A stretch of 64,000 bases of DNA from Yimella lutea (GTDB lineage: Bacteria > Actinomycetota > Actinomycetes > Actinomycetales > Dermatophilaceae), in assembly GCF_006715095.1 (NCBI RefSeq), contig NZ_VFMO01000001.1, forward strand, positions 1,798,001 through 1,862,000, written 5' to 3'. Under the pieces are notes generated by a model. The model saw only the letters and a list, made by a program, of their open reading frames with translations, did not search any database and was not told where the DNA came from. The first letter of the stretch is position 1. Every line of letters starts with the position of its first letter. The position numbers and the translations under genes were made by a program. Of this stretch, positions 51,222 through 59,222 are shown in pieces.

Positions 51222-52100
51222 TCAGACCTTCCGCTCGGAGGTGTGGGAGAACAAGCCGCCGGGCCGCACCAGCAGGACCAGGACCAGGATGACGAGGGCG
51301 GCGAAGGAGACCAGCCCGGAGCCGAGGTATCCGGAGACGAGGCTGAGGCTGAGCCCGATGATCATGCCGCCGGCGACGGCGCCGAACGGACTGTCGAGGC
51401 CGCCGATCACAGCCGCCACGAAGCCGAAGACGACGACCGAGTCCATGTAGCCGGGGTGCACCAGGTTGCCTCCCGCGATCAGCAGGCCGGACAGTGAACC
51501 GACCAGTGCGGCGAGCGCCCAGCCGAGCGTCAGCATCGTGCTCACCCGGACGCCGAGCAGGCGGGCCACCTCGGGGTTGAACGCGGAGGCGCGCATCTGC
51601 AGACCGATGTCGGTCTTCTGGAAGAGCACGAGCAGCAACAGCATCACCGCGAACACCGCGAGGATGGTGAAGATGCCGAACGGGGTGATCGCCAGGCTCG
51701 TGCCGCCCACGGTGATGCCGCGGACTCCGAAGGCCGCCGGGAAGGACTTGTAGTCGCTGCCGAAGATGAGCGCCGCCGCCGAGTGCAGCACGATGAACAG
51801 ACCGAGGGTCAGGATCACCGCGTTGATGTCGGACTTGCCTTCGACCGGGCGGACGATCACTCGTTCGACGAACGCGCCGAGCAGGAAGCCCGCGACCAGC
51901 GCCGCGATGAAGGCGATCCAGTAGTTCATCCCGCGTTCGATGAGGTTCATCGCGACGTAGGTGGTGACCATGGCCATCGGTGCCTGCGCGAAGTTGACGA
52001 TACGGGTGGAGCGCCAGATGAGCACCAGTGCCAGCGCGAACGCCGAGTACACGGCACCCATGGTGATGCCGTTGAGGATGGTTGTGACGAACTGTTGCAC
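51222..52100 (-). CDS. livH: ABC importer permease, LivH type
   Basis: A 292-residue membrane subunit, the partner of LivM, with eight or so helices and the motifs GAVYSAFALALVLIWRSTRIVNFAQ and MRASAFNPEVARLLGVRV (ATPase coupling loop). GTG 52100 has AAGGGA about 7 nt upstream; the longer open frame runs back into the livF-like gene and is not used. It lies 13 bp after that gene. Confidence 0.92.
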   Translation of the reverse strand: MQQFVTTILNGITMGAVYSAFALALVLIWRSTRIVNFAQAPMAMVTTYVAMNLIERGMNYWIAFIAALVAGFLLGAFVERVIVRPVEGKSDINAVILTLGLFIVLHSAAALIFGSDYKSFPAAFGVRGITVGGTSLAITPFGIFTILAVFAVMLLLLVLFQKTDIGLQMRASAFNPEVARLLGVRVSTMLTLGWALAALVGSLSGLLIAGGNLVHPGYMDSVVVFGFVAAVIGGLDSPFGAVAGGMIIGLSLSLVSGYLGSGLVSFAALVILVLVLLVRPGGLFSHTSERKV

Positions 52101-52113
52101 GACGGTTCCCTTC

Positions 52114-52818
52114 TCAGAACCCGAGGTAGGCGTGGCGTAGACCCTCGTCCGCCGCGAGAGCGTGCGCCTCCTGGGTCGTGACGACCTTGCCGAGGTTGAG
52201 GACGACGCCGAGGTCGGCAATGGACAGCGCGCTGCGCGCGTTCTGCTCGACCAACAGGACCGACAGGCCTTGTTCGTCGACGAGCGTGCGCACCAGGTCG
52301 AAGATCTGCGCCACGATGCGCGGCGCAAGGCCGAGCGAGGGTTCGTCCAGCAGCAGCACCTTCGGGGTGGCCATCAGCGCTCGCGCGATGACCAGCATCT
52401 GGCGCTCGCCACCGGACAGCGTCCCGGCGAAGGCCGAGCGCCGGTCGGCGAGCTTGGGGAACATCTCCCAGACGCGATCCATGGAGACGGGGTCACCGTT
52501 CCTGGCGCGTCCCAGTTCACCCAGCCGGAGATTCTCGGTCACGGTGAGTTCGGTGATCACTCCGCGGCCCTCGGGGACGTGGGTGAGGCCGAGGCGGGAC
52601 ATGCGTTCGGGTGCCGCGTGCGTGATGTCAGCGCCGTCGAGGGTCACCGTGCCGGACTGTGGACGGATCAGGCCGGACACGGTGCGCAGCAGTGTGGTCT
52701 TGCCGGCGCCGTTGGCGCCCAGCACGGCGGTGATCGTGCGGTCGGGCACCTCGAAGGAGACGCCCTGCAGGGCCTTCACCGGTCCGTAGGAGGCAGAGAG
52801 TTCCGAGACCTCAAGCAC
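52114..52818 (-). CDS. livF: ABC importer ATPase, LivF type
   Basis: A 234-residue ATPase with Walker A GANGAGKTT, signature LSGGERQML, Walker B LLLDEPSLGLAP and LVEQNARSAL, the LivF hallmark (EQN after the switch). GTG 52818 has GGAG 7 nt upstream and overlaps the livG-type gene by eight bases; an upstream ATG at 52893 is in frame but would duplicate the other ATPase's tail region. Confidence 0.92.
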   Translation of the reverse strand: MLEVSELSASYGPVKALQGVSFEVPDRTITAVLGANGAGKTTLLRTVSGLIRPQSGTVTLDGADITHAAPERMSRLGLTHVPEGRGVITELTVTENLRLGELGRARNGDPVSMDRVWEMFPKLADRRSAFAGTLSGGERQMLVIARALMATPKVLLLDEPSLGLAPRIVAQIFDLVRTLVDEQGLSVLLVEQNARSALSIADLGVVLNLGKVVTTQEAHALAADEGLRHAYLGF

Positions 52819-53716
52819 GTCGGTCTCCGTTCGCGTCGTCACGGTCGAGGGAACGGTTCGGGTCGCGGTCGTCGGCGTCGTCGTCGATCCCACCGTCGTC
52901 GTGGGTCACCTCGTTGCCGAGGTAGGCGGCGAGGACGGCAGGGTCCTCCCGGACCTCGTCCGGTGTGCCGCGAGCGATGACCCGGCCGAAGTCGAGCACG
53001 GTGATCCGGCTGCACACCCGCATGACCAGATCCATGTGGTGCTCCACGAGCATCACCGACACCCGGTCGGACAGCCCGAGGATGATGTCGCCGAGCTCGG
53101 CCATCTCCGACTCGGACAGGCCGGACGCCGGCTCGTCCAGCAACAGCAACTCCGGCTCGCTGACCAGGGCGCGTGCCAGGGCGACACGCTTGCGGATCGG
53201 GTAGGGGAGGCTGGCCGGTGAGCGGTCGGCGTATCCCTCGATGTCGAGTTCACACAGCACGTCGAGGCTGCGCTCGCGCAGTGCCTTCTCGTCGCCGGTG
53301 CTGCGCGGGATCGCCAGCAGACCCGACCAGAATCCGGCCCGGCCGTGACGGTCGGCTCCGACCATCACGTTTTCAAGCACGCTGATGCCGTCGAACAAGC
53401 CGAGACCCTGCAGGGTGCGGGCGATGCCGTGGCGGGCCAGGTGGTGGGGCCGCAGGCCGTTGAGCTGTTCGCCCTTCCAGGTGATCGTGCCGGAGGACGG
53501 TTGCACGAAGCCGCAGGCGACGTTGAACAACGTGGTCTTGCCGGCGCCGTTCGGACCGATCACGCCGTGGACCTCGCTCGGACGGACCTCGAGACCGACG
53601 CTGTCGAGCGCGACGATGCCGCCGAAGCGAACGGTGATGTCCTGCAGCGTGAGCATGGTCGTGGGCGAGGCGAGGGCTGCGCGGTCTGGTGCACCGTCTG
53701 GTGCAAATGCGCTCAC
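52811..53716 (-). CDS. livG: ABC importer ATPase, LivG type
   Basis: A 301-residue ATPase with Walker A GPNGAGKTT, RTLQGLGLFDGISVLENV, Walker B LLLDEPASGLS and VEHHMDLVM, the LivG pattern. The signature position reads LPYPIRKRVALARAL instead of the usual LSYGxQRRLEIARAL, so the LSGGQ-like motif is quite degenerate; activity may rely on the canonical motif in LivF. The C-terminal 30 residues are Asp-rich. GTG 53716 has AGGAG 5 nt upstream. It is first in the operon. Confidence 0.88.
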   Translation of the reverse strand: MSAFAPDGAPDRAALASPTTMLTLQDITVRFGGIVALDSVGLEVRPSEVHGVIGPNGAGKTTLFNVACGFVQPSSGTITWKGEQLNGLRPHHLARHGIARTLQGLGLFDGISVLENVMVGADRHGRAGFWSGLLAIPRSTGDEKALRERSLDVLCELDIEGYADRSPASLPYPIRKRVALARALVSEPELLLLDEPASGLSESEMAELGDIILGLSDRVSVMLVEHHMDLVMRVCSRITVLDFGRVIARGTPDEVREDPAVLAAYLGNEVTHDDGGIDDDADDRDPNRSLDRDDANGDRRA

Positions 53717-53762
53717 TTTGACTCCTGGGGTGGAAGTGCGGGTGACCCAACTTTGGACGCTA

Positions 53763-53848
53763 CGCACAAGAAGGGGTATGGGCGCAGCGCACAATATCTG
53801 TGGTGCAGGCGGTCATCCCGGGGATCTGCCACTAGCGCTTTTTGTGCG
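53763..53848. promoter_or_regulatory. Three CGCACAA boxes between liv-type operon and its regulator
   Basis: CGCACAA occurs at 53763-53769 and 53788-53794 (25 bp apart) and inverted as TTGTGCG at 53842-53848 within the 151-bp divergent region. This is a plausible array of binding sites for the PucR-like regulator. Confidence 0.4.
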
Positions 53849-53867
53849 CCGGTGTCATTCTCGGCCC

Positions 53868-55142
53868 ATGGCCGCGCCCACCGAGTCGAGTCTGTCGACC
53901 TCCCGGCACGAGATTCCCGCCGCCCAGCGGGAGGCGATCCGACGTGCGTGGGCGAGCATGCTCGACGACGCCGAGATCATCGCGGACGCGATCACTCTCG
54001 AACTGTTCGGGCGCGACGAGGCCTACTACCAGCAGGTGACCAGCGAACTGCGTGAGGAGGTTCGCACCAGCACCCGCCGCCACGTCCGGGCCGGATTGCT
54101 CACGATGGCCGGCCTGGCAGCCCCGGACGATCGCGCGATCCACGTCTGGCGCGAAACCGGGCGCCGGCGCGCACAACAGGGCGTGCCACTGGAACAAGTG
54201 TTGAACGCCTACAGCTACGGCGCGAGAGCCCTGTGGGAGACCGTGCTGCTGCAGGGTTCGGGCAACGTGCGCGAGGTGAGCGCGCAGACGCTCATCCTGA
54301 TGGGACAACAGTTGTGGAGCGCGCTCGACGTGCAGAACGCAACCGCCTGCGAGTCCTACCGTCGCGAGGAAGCGCTGCTACAACGGCGGGACCTGCAACG
54401 CCAGCTCACCGTGCTGGACGGGCTGGTCCAGGGACGTGGGTCCGAGCCTGACTTCGCCTCGGAGGCCCGTCAGGTACTGAGCGTCGGTATCGACGAGGAC
54501 CTGCTCGCGATCAGCTGCATCAACGACGACGAGGCCGATCAGCCCACCCGGTGGGCCGAGGAACGCCTGGAGCAGATCGGGGTCCAGTCGCACTGGCTCC
54601 AACTCGGCGCGCAGACCGTGGGGCTGATCGACCTCGCCGGTCGTGACCCGGCGCAGGTCATCGACCATCTCCAAGTTGCGGCGCGGGGACGGGCCGCCGT
54701 CGCGCTGTGCAGCGACGGTCTGCAGGGTTTCGCGGTCGCGCGACAGCTGGCCTCGCGGGCCGCGTCCTCGCTGCCCGGTGGCAGTCGCGAGGTGGTCGAC
54801 GTCCGGGATCGTCTGCCGGAGGTTCTGCTCACCGGTAGCCCGGAGGCAACCGTGCTCCTGGTCCAGGAGACGCTCGGACGTCTGAACCAGCAGCCCGACT
54901 CGACGCGCCGGATGCTGCTGGAAACCCTCGGTGCGTTGCTGCGGCACGGGGGCTCACCGACCCACGCCGCCCAGGAACTGTTCTGTCACCGCAACACCGT
55001 CATCTACCGCCTCAAGCAGATCGAGAACCTCACCGGGCGCTCGCTGACGCAGCCGCGGGATCGGCTGATGCTGTCGCTGGCCATCATCGCCTTGCGCGCC
55101 GGAGGAGACGGGGAGAGCGCGCCGTCGTCCGTCGGCGCCTGA
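53868..55142 (+). CDS. PucR/CdaR-like transcriptional regulator
   Basis: 424 residues. The C-terminal PucR-type helix-turn-helix is clear (THAAQELFCHRNTVIYRLKQIENLTGRSL). The N-terminal two thirds are a helical sensory region (RRHVRAGLLTMAG, GVPLEQVLNAYSYGARALWE), as in RsbRD-N/GGDEF-like PucR proteins. It is divergent from the ABC importer operon and probably controls it in answer to the transported amino acid, amide or purine product. ATG 53868 has a CATTCT box 6 nt upstream (weak leaderless candidate). Confidence 0.88.
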   Translation: MAAPTESSLSTSRHEIPAAQREAIRRAWASMLDDAEIIADAITLELFGRDEAYYQQVTSELREEVRTSTRRHVRAGLLTMAGLAAPDDRAIHVWRETGRRRAQQGVPLEQVLNAYSYGARALWETVLLQGSGNVREVSAQTLILMGQQLWSALDVQNATACESYRREEALLQRRDLQRQLTVLDGLVQGRGSEPDFASEARQVLSVGIDEDLLAISCINDDEADQPTRWAEERLEQIGVQSHWLQLGAQTVGLIDLAGRDPAQVIDHLQVAARGRAAVALCSDGLQGFAVARQLASRAASSLPGGSREVVDVRDRLPEVLLTGSPEATVLLVQETLGRLNQQPDSTRRMLLETLGALLRHGGSPTHAAQELFCHRNTVIYRLKQIENLTGRSLTQPRDRLMLSLAIIALRAGGDGESAPSSVGA

Positions 55143-55158
55143 CGCCCGTCCGGTCAAT

Positions 55159-55164
55159 TAGGAT
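55159..55164 (+). promoter_or_regulatory. Putative -10 box of yebC
   Basis: TAGGAT lies 50 nt upstream of the yebC ATG. Transcription would start near 55171, giving a leader of about 45 nt with its own Shine-Dalgarno sequence. Confidence 0.4.
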
Positions 55165-55214
55165 GGCCGACGCCCTGTGGGCCGAAGCGAACGTACGAGT
55201 GTGTAGAGGGAGAC

Positions 55215-55973
55215 ATGAGCGGTCACTCCAAATGGGCGACGACCAAGCACAAGAAGGCTGCGATCGACGCCAAGCGGGGCAAGCTCTTCGCAAAGCTCAT
55301 CAAGAACATCGAGGTGGCCGCGCGTCAGGGCGGCGGTGACCCCGCCGGTAACCCCACGCTGTACGACGCCATCCAGAAGGCCAAGAAGTCGTCGGTGCCC
55401 AACGACAACATCGACCGCGCCGTCAAGCGTGGTTCGGGCGCCGAGGCGGGCGCCGCCGAGTACATGAGCCTGATGTACGAGGGTTACGCACCCGGCGGAG
55501 TCGCGCTGCTCATCGAGTGCCTGACCGACAACAAGAACCGCGCCGTGGCTGAGGTGCGTACCGCGCTGCAGAAGAACGGCGGCTCGATGGCCGACTCCGG
55601 CTCGGTCGCCTTCCAGTTCCATCGCAAGGGTGTCGTCATCGTCCCGAAGGGCGACAACACCGAGGACGACCTGCTCGAGATCGTGCTCGACGCCGGCGCC
55701 GAGGAGATCAACGACCACGGCGAATCGTTCGAGATCGTCTCCGAGGCAGGCGATTTCGTTGCCGTGCGTGAGGCGCTGCAAGCGGCCGGTGTCGACTATG
55801 ACTCCGCCGAGTCGTCCTGGCTGCCGACCGTCGAGGTGCCGCTCGACAAGGAAGGCGCCAAGAAGATGTTCCGCGTCATCGAGGCGCTCGAGGACTCCGA
55901 CGACGTGCAGAACGTGTTCGCCAACGGTGACGTGTCGGACGAGGTGCTCGCCGAACTCGACGCCGAGGACTGA
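55215..55973 (+). CDS. yebC: YebC/PmpR family protein (TACO1-like)
   Basis: A 252-residue three-domain YebC family protein. The N-terminal [25 protein letters not shown] is the invariant signature, with [14 protein letters not shown] and [14 protein letters not shown] in the middle. Members were annotated as regulators; more recent work links them to translation of proline-rich stretches, fitting the Pro-rich SecD insert encoded nearby only by chance. GAGGGAG precedes the ATG. In actinobacteria it normally sits between pdxT and ruvC, as broadly here. Confidence 0.95.
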   Translation: MSGHSKWATTKHKKAAIDAKRGKLFAKLIKNIEVAARQGGGDPAGNPTLYDAIQKAKKSSVPNDNIDRAVKRGSGAEAGAAEYMSLMYEGYAPGGVALLIECLTDNKNRAVAEVRTALQKNGGSMADSGSVAFQFHRKGVVIVPKGDNTEDDLLEIVLDAGAEEINDHGESFEIVSEAGDFVAVREALQAAGVDYDSAESSWLPTVEVPLDKEGAKKMFRVIEALEDSDDVQNVFANGDVSDEVLAELDAED

Positions 55974-55991
55974 TCCCGTTCCACCTCGAAC

Positions 55992-56022
55992 TCGACCCGG
56001 CAGACTCGCTCCGCCGGGTCGA
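55992..56022 (+). terminator. Terminator of yebC
   Basis: A 10-bp stem (TCGACCCGGC and its complement) with an 11-nt loop, followed by the T-rich TTCGTTTCTT. Confidence 0.65.
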
Positions 56023-56048
56023 TTCGTTTCTTCCCCGATCAGGGGTCG

Positions 56049-56402
56049 GTGCCCGGACTGCTGACCCTGAATCTCTCCAATCCGTAGCGCGTGAAGGCGC
56101 AGGCGCTCCTGCACTGGCTGTCGCCGCCCAGAAGACGTGTGGGTGCTGACCGAGATCGGCGGCGGCGAGGGGTCACGATTGATCGAGGCCGTCTGCCGCC
56201 AGGCTGGGTACTCGGTCATGTCGTCGGACGTGATCACACCGGACTCGGCTGCCGATACGATCACGCGTTCGTCACCGAAGGCTTCGTCGTCCGGCGATGC
56301 GACCTCGATCAGACACCGCGGATCGAGGGGCACACCGATCATGCGGCGCTCGTGCTCGATGTCGATGCACCCTGCTCATCCCAGTCCGGCGCGCCTGCGT
56401 GA
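56049..56402 (+). pseudogene. Decayed endonuclease/exonuclease/phosphatase (EEP) family gene
   Basis: Pieces of one protein are spread over two frames. A GTG at 56049 begins PGLLTLNLSNP, then a TAG at 56085-56087 interrupts, and KAQALLHWLS follows in the same frame. From about 56128 another frame continues PEDVWVLTEIGGGEGSRL and AVCRQAGYSV. From about 56253 the first frame resumes with RYDHAFVTEGFVVRRCD and TDHAALVLDVDAP, the closing YDH and DHxAL motifs of EEP enzymes. The middle of the domain (about 100 or more residues) is deleted. One nonsense codon, two frame changes and a deletion mark a dead gene. It lies between yebC and ruvC, where no gene is expected. Confidence 0.7.
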
Positions 56403-56462
56403 ATCGCCCCGCCGGTACGGGTTAACGTTCCTGAAACCGAACATTTGTGCGAGGAGTGGACT

Positions 56463-57029
56463 GTGCGTGTACTCGGCGTCGACCCGGGGCTGACCCGGTG
56501 CGGCATCGGAGTGGTCGACGGCGGCATCGGGCAACCGGTGCGGCTCGTGGGCGTCGGCGTGATCCGTACGCCCGTCGGCGACGACCCGGCCGAGCGACTG
56601 CTCACCCTGCAGACCGAACTCGACCAGTGGTTGTCCGACTACGAACCGGACGTGGTCGCGGTCGAGCGGGTCTTCGCCAAGGCGAACATCAAAGGGATCA
56701 TGGGCACCGCGCAGGCGTCCGCCGTGCCGATGCTCGCCGCCGCGCGTCGCGGGTTGCCGTTGGTGATGCACACGCCCAGTGAGGTGAAGGCGTCCGTCAC
56801 CGGCAACGGCCGGGCCGACAAGGCCCAGGTCACTTCGATGGTGACCCGTATCCTGCGGCTCGAGGTCGCGCCCAAACCGGCGGACGCCGCTGACGCACTC
56901 GCTCTCGCGATCTGCCATGTCTGGCGCGGGGGTGCGCAGGCACGCATTGCGAACGCCGCTGCTGCACAACGAAACTCACGACCGAAAGAGGCTCCGTTGG
57001 TCCGGGCGTCAAACAGGTACGCACGATGA
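56463..57029 (+). CDS. ruvC: Holliday junction resolvase
   Basis: A 188-residue RuvC nuclease that cuts Holliday junctions. The four acidic metal ligands are D7 (GVDPG), E68 (VERVF), D141 and D144 ([12 protein letters not shown]). The tail after residue 160 is basic and variable. GTG 56463 has GAGGAG exactly 6 nt upstream. The stop overlaps ruvA by four bases (ATGA). Confidence 0.96.
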   Translation: MRVLGVDPGLTRCGIGVVDGGIGQPVRLVGVGVIRTPVGDDPAERLLTLQTELDQWLSDYEPDVVAVERVFAKANIKGIMGTAQASAVPMLAAARRGLPLVMHTPSEVKASVTGNGRADKAQVTSMVTRILRLEVAPKPADAADALALAICHVWRGGAQARIANAAAAQRNSRPKEAPLVRASNRYAR

Positions 57030-57631
57030 TTTCTTCCATCCGCGGCAGCGTGTTGAGTGCCGGTCTCGACAATGTCGTCGTCGAGGTCGGGGGAGTGGGC
57101 ATGCTCGTTCACACCACGCCCGCGCATGCAGCGTCAGCGCGCGCCGGCACCGAAGCGACCTTCTTCACCACGCTGGTCGTGCGCGAGGACTCCCTGACGT
57201 TCTACGGGTTCGGCGACGACTCCGAACGCAAGCTGTTCGAACTGGTCCAGACCGTCAGCGGGGTCGGTCCCCGGCTCGCACTGGCGATGCTCGCCGTGCA
57301 CGCACCGGATGCCCTACGCGGGGCGATCGCCGGTGGGGATGTGCCCACGCTGATGAAGGTGCCCGGTATCGGCAAGAAGGGCGCCGAGCGCATCGTGCTG
57401 GAACTCAAGGACAAGGTCGGTGCCCTCACCGGCGGCGGGTCTTCCTCGTTGCCGCAGCCGCAGGTGCCTGCCGCCGACGAGACGCAACAACAGGTCGTCG
57501 ATGCGCTCGTCGGCCTCGGCTGGTCGACCAAACAGGCGCAGGACGCCGTCGCCAAGGTCACCAAGGCCGACGACGCCCCCACGGATGTCTCGCAACTGCT
57601 GCGAGTGACCCTTCGTAGCCTGGGCCGATGA
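57026..57631 (+). CDS. ruvA: Holliday junction branch migration protein RuvA
   Basis: A 201-residue junction-binding subunit. The N-terminal OB fold begins MISSIRG; two helix-hairpin-helix motifs follow ([27 protein letters not shown]) and a C-terminal UBA-like domain that touches RuvB ([19 protein letters not shown]). ATGA overlaps on both sides join it to ruvC and ruvB. Confidence 0.97.
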   Translation: MISSIRGSVLSAGLDNVVVEVGGVGMLVHTTPAHAASARAGTEATFFTTLVVREDSLTFYGFGDDSERKLFELVQTVSGVGPRLALAMLAVHAPDALRGAIAGGDVPTLMKVPGIGKKGAERIVLELKDKVGALTGGGSSSLPQPQVPAADETQQQVVDALVGLGWSTKQAQDAVAKVTKADDAPTDVSQLLRVTLRSLGR

Positions 57632-58716
57632 GCGAGTACGACGACTCCTCCTACGAGGCCGGCGCCCGCATCGTCGACCCCGGCGTCGCACCCGATGAAC
57701 GCCACTTCGAGGCGGCACTGCGTCCGAGGCGGTTGGCGGAGTTCCCCGGCCAGCCACGGGTCAGCGAGCAACTCGGACTCGTGCTCGCGGCGGCGAAGCG
57801 TCGTGGCACGACGCCCGACCACGTCCTGCTGTCCGGTCCGCCCGGCCTCGGCAAGACCAGCCTGGCGATGATCATCGCCGCCGAACTCGAGCAGCCGATC
57901 CGCATCACCAGCGGCCCCGCCATCCAGCACGCCGGTGACCTGGCGGCGATCCTGTCCTCGCTGGCCGAGGGCGAGGTGCTCTTCCTCGACGAGATCCACC
58001 GTATGGCCCGTGCGGCCGAGGAGATGTTGTACCTGGCGATGGAGGACTTCCGCGTCGATGTCATCGTCGGTAAGGGCCCTGGCGCAACGGCGATCCCGCT
58101 CGAACTGCCGCCGTTCACGGTGGTCGGTGCGACCACCCGGGCCGGTCTGCTGCCGGCCCCGTTGCGAGACCGCTTCGGCTTCACCGGACACCTGGACTTC
58201 TACACACCCGAGGATCTCGCGGCCATCCTGCACCGCAGTGCCGGTCTGCTCGGGGTCGACGCCACCCGGCAGGGCATCGCCGAGATCGCCGGACGCTCCC
58301 GCGGCACACCCCGTATCGCCAACCGGTTGCTGCGGCGGGTGCGCGACTATGCGCAGATCCATGGCAGCGAGGTCGTCGATCAACCGTCCGCCATGGCTGC
58401 GTTGAAGCTGTTCGACGTCGACGAGAAGGGCCTTGACCGGCTCGACCGCGGCGTCCTGGAGACGTTGTGCAAGCGGTTCGGCGGGGGACCGGTCGGGCTC
58501 ACGACCCTCGCGGTGGCCGTCGGCGAGGAACCCGACACCGTCGAGACGGTCGCCGAGCCGTACCTGGTGCGTGAGGGATATCTGTTGCGCACACCGCGCG
58601 GACGTGCCGCGACGGCGCAGGCGTGGGCGCACCTCGGGCTGACGCCGCCCAAGGATGCCGGAACGTGGGCGACGCAGTTGTCGTTGCCTGAGGGTGAAGG
58701 TCGTTTCTCGGACTGA
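57628..58716 (+). CDS. ruvB: Holliday junction branch migration ATPase RuvB
   Basis: A 362-residue AAA+ motor that drives branch migration with Ruv[13 protein letters not shown], Walker [10 protein letters not shown], Walker B LFLDEIHR, sensor [11 protein letters not shown] and the arginine-finger region PLRDRFG are present, with a C-terminal winged helix ([10 protein letters not shown]). It is the last gene of the ruvCAB operon; no clear terminator is seen in the next 180 bp. Confidence 0.97.
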   Translation: MSEYDDSSYEAGARIVDPGVAPDERHFEAALRPRRLAEFPGQPRVSEQLGLVLAAAKRRGTTPDHVLLSGPPGLGKTSLAMIIAAELEQPIRITSGPAIQHAGDLAAILSSLAEGEVLFLDEIHRMARAAEEMLYLAMEDFRVDVIVGKGPGATAIPLELPPFTVVGATTRAGLLPAPLRDRFGFTGHLDFYTPEDLAAILHRSAGLLGVDATRQGIAEIAGRSRGTPRIANRLLRRVRDYAQIHGSEVVDQPSAMAALKLFDVDEKGLDRLDRGVLETLCKRFGGGPVGLTTLAVAVGEEPDTVETVAEPYLVREGYLLRTPRGRAATAQAWAHLGLTPPKDAGTWATQLSLPEGEGRFSD

Positions 58717-58778
58717 ACATTCCGATCCATCCGCCGGGTATTGCTCGAACTCGGGCATGACACGCCTCACACCCGAAG

Positions 58779-58807
58779 TTGGGGCAGCCGCACACCTGAC
58801 TTAGACT
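58779..58807 (+). promoter_or_regulatory. Promoter of the yajC-secD-secF operon
   Basis: TTGGGG, a 17-bp spacer and TAGACT lie in the 181-bp ruvB-yajC gap. A start near 58814 gives an approximately 84-nt leader. Confidence 0.5.
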
Positions 58808-58897
58808 CACCCGTCGGCGTACGCGTCCGATCGCACCGGCGAAGCACAACCGTCCGGGCCGTCGCCACATCTATCGATCGCAGGGAGCACCACTCAC

Positions 58898-59218
58898 ATG
58901 CACGCACTCGTCGCCGAGACCGGCACTCAGAACTCGGGCGGCATGGTCTTGTTGCTGCTGCCGCTGGCGCTGCTCGCCGTGATGTTCTGGTTCAGCCGTC
59001 GCCGGCAGAAGCAGTTCGCGCAGGCGCAGTCGCAGATCACGGTAGGCGACGAAGTCACCACCACGTCCGGCCTGTACGGCCGTCTGGTCGCCATGGACGA
59101 CCAGACCGCAACGCTCGAGGTCGCCGACGGTGTCCAACTTCGTTTCGACCGCCGGGCGGTCGTGCCGCGCAGCATGGTCATTGAGGCGACCCCCGAATCC
59201 AACGACAAGAAGGCCTGA
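58898..59218 (+). CDS. yajC: Preprotein translocase subunit YajC
   Basis: A 106-residue protein with a single membrane helix (GMVLLLLPLALLAVMFWF) and the cytoplasmic motifs ITVGDEVTTTSGLYG and RRAVVPRSM. It accompanies SecDF in the Sec holo-translocon. secD begins 5 nt after the stop. An acidic tail rich in Glu, Asn and Lys ends the protein. Confidence 0.93.
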   Translation: MHALVAETGTQNSGGMVLLLLPLALLAVMFWFSRRRQKQFAQAQSQITVGDEVTTTSGLYGRLVAMDDQTATLEVADGVQLRFDRRAVVPRSMVIEATPESNDKKA

Positions 59219-59222
59219 GTTC

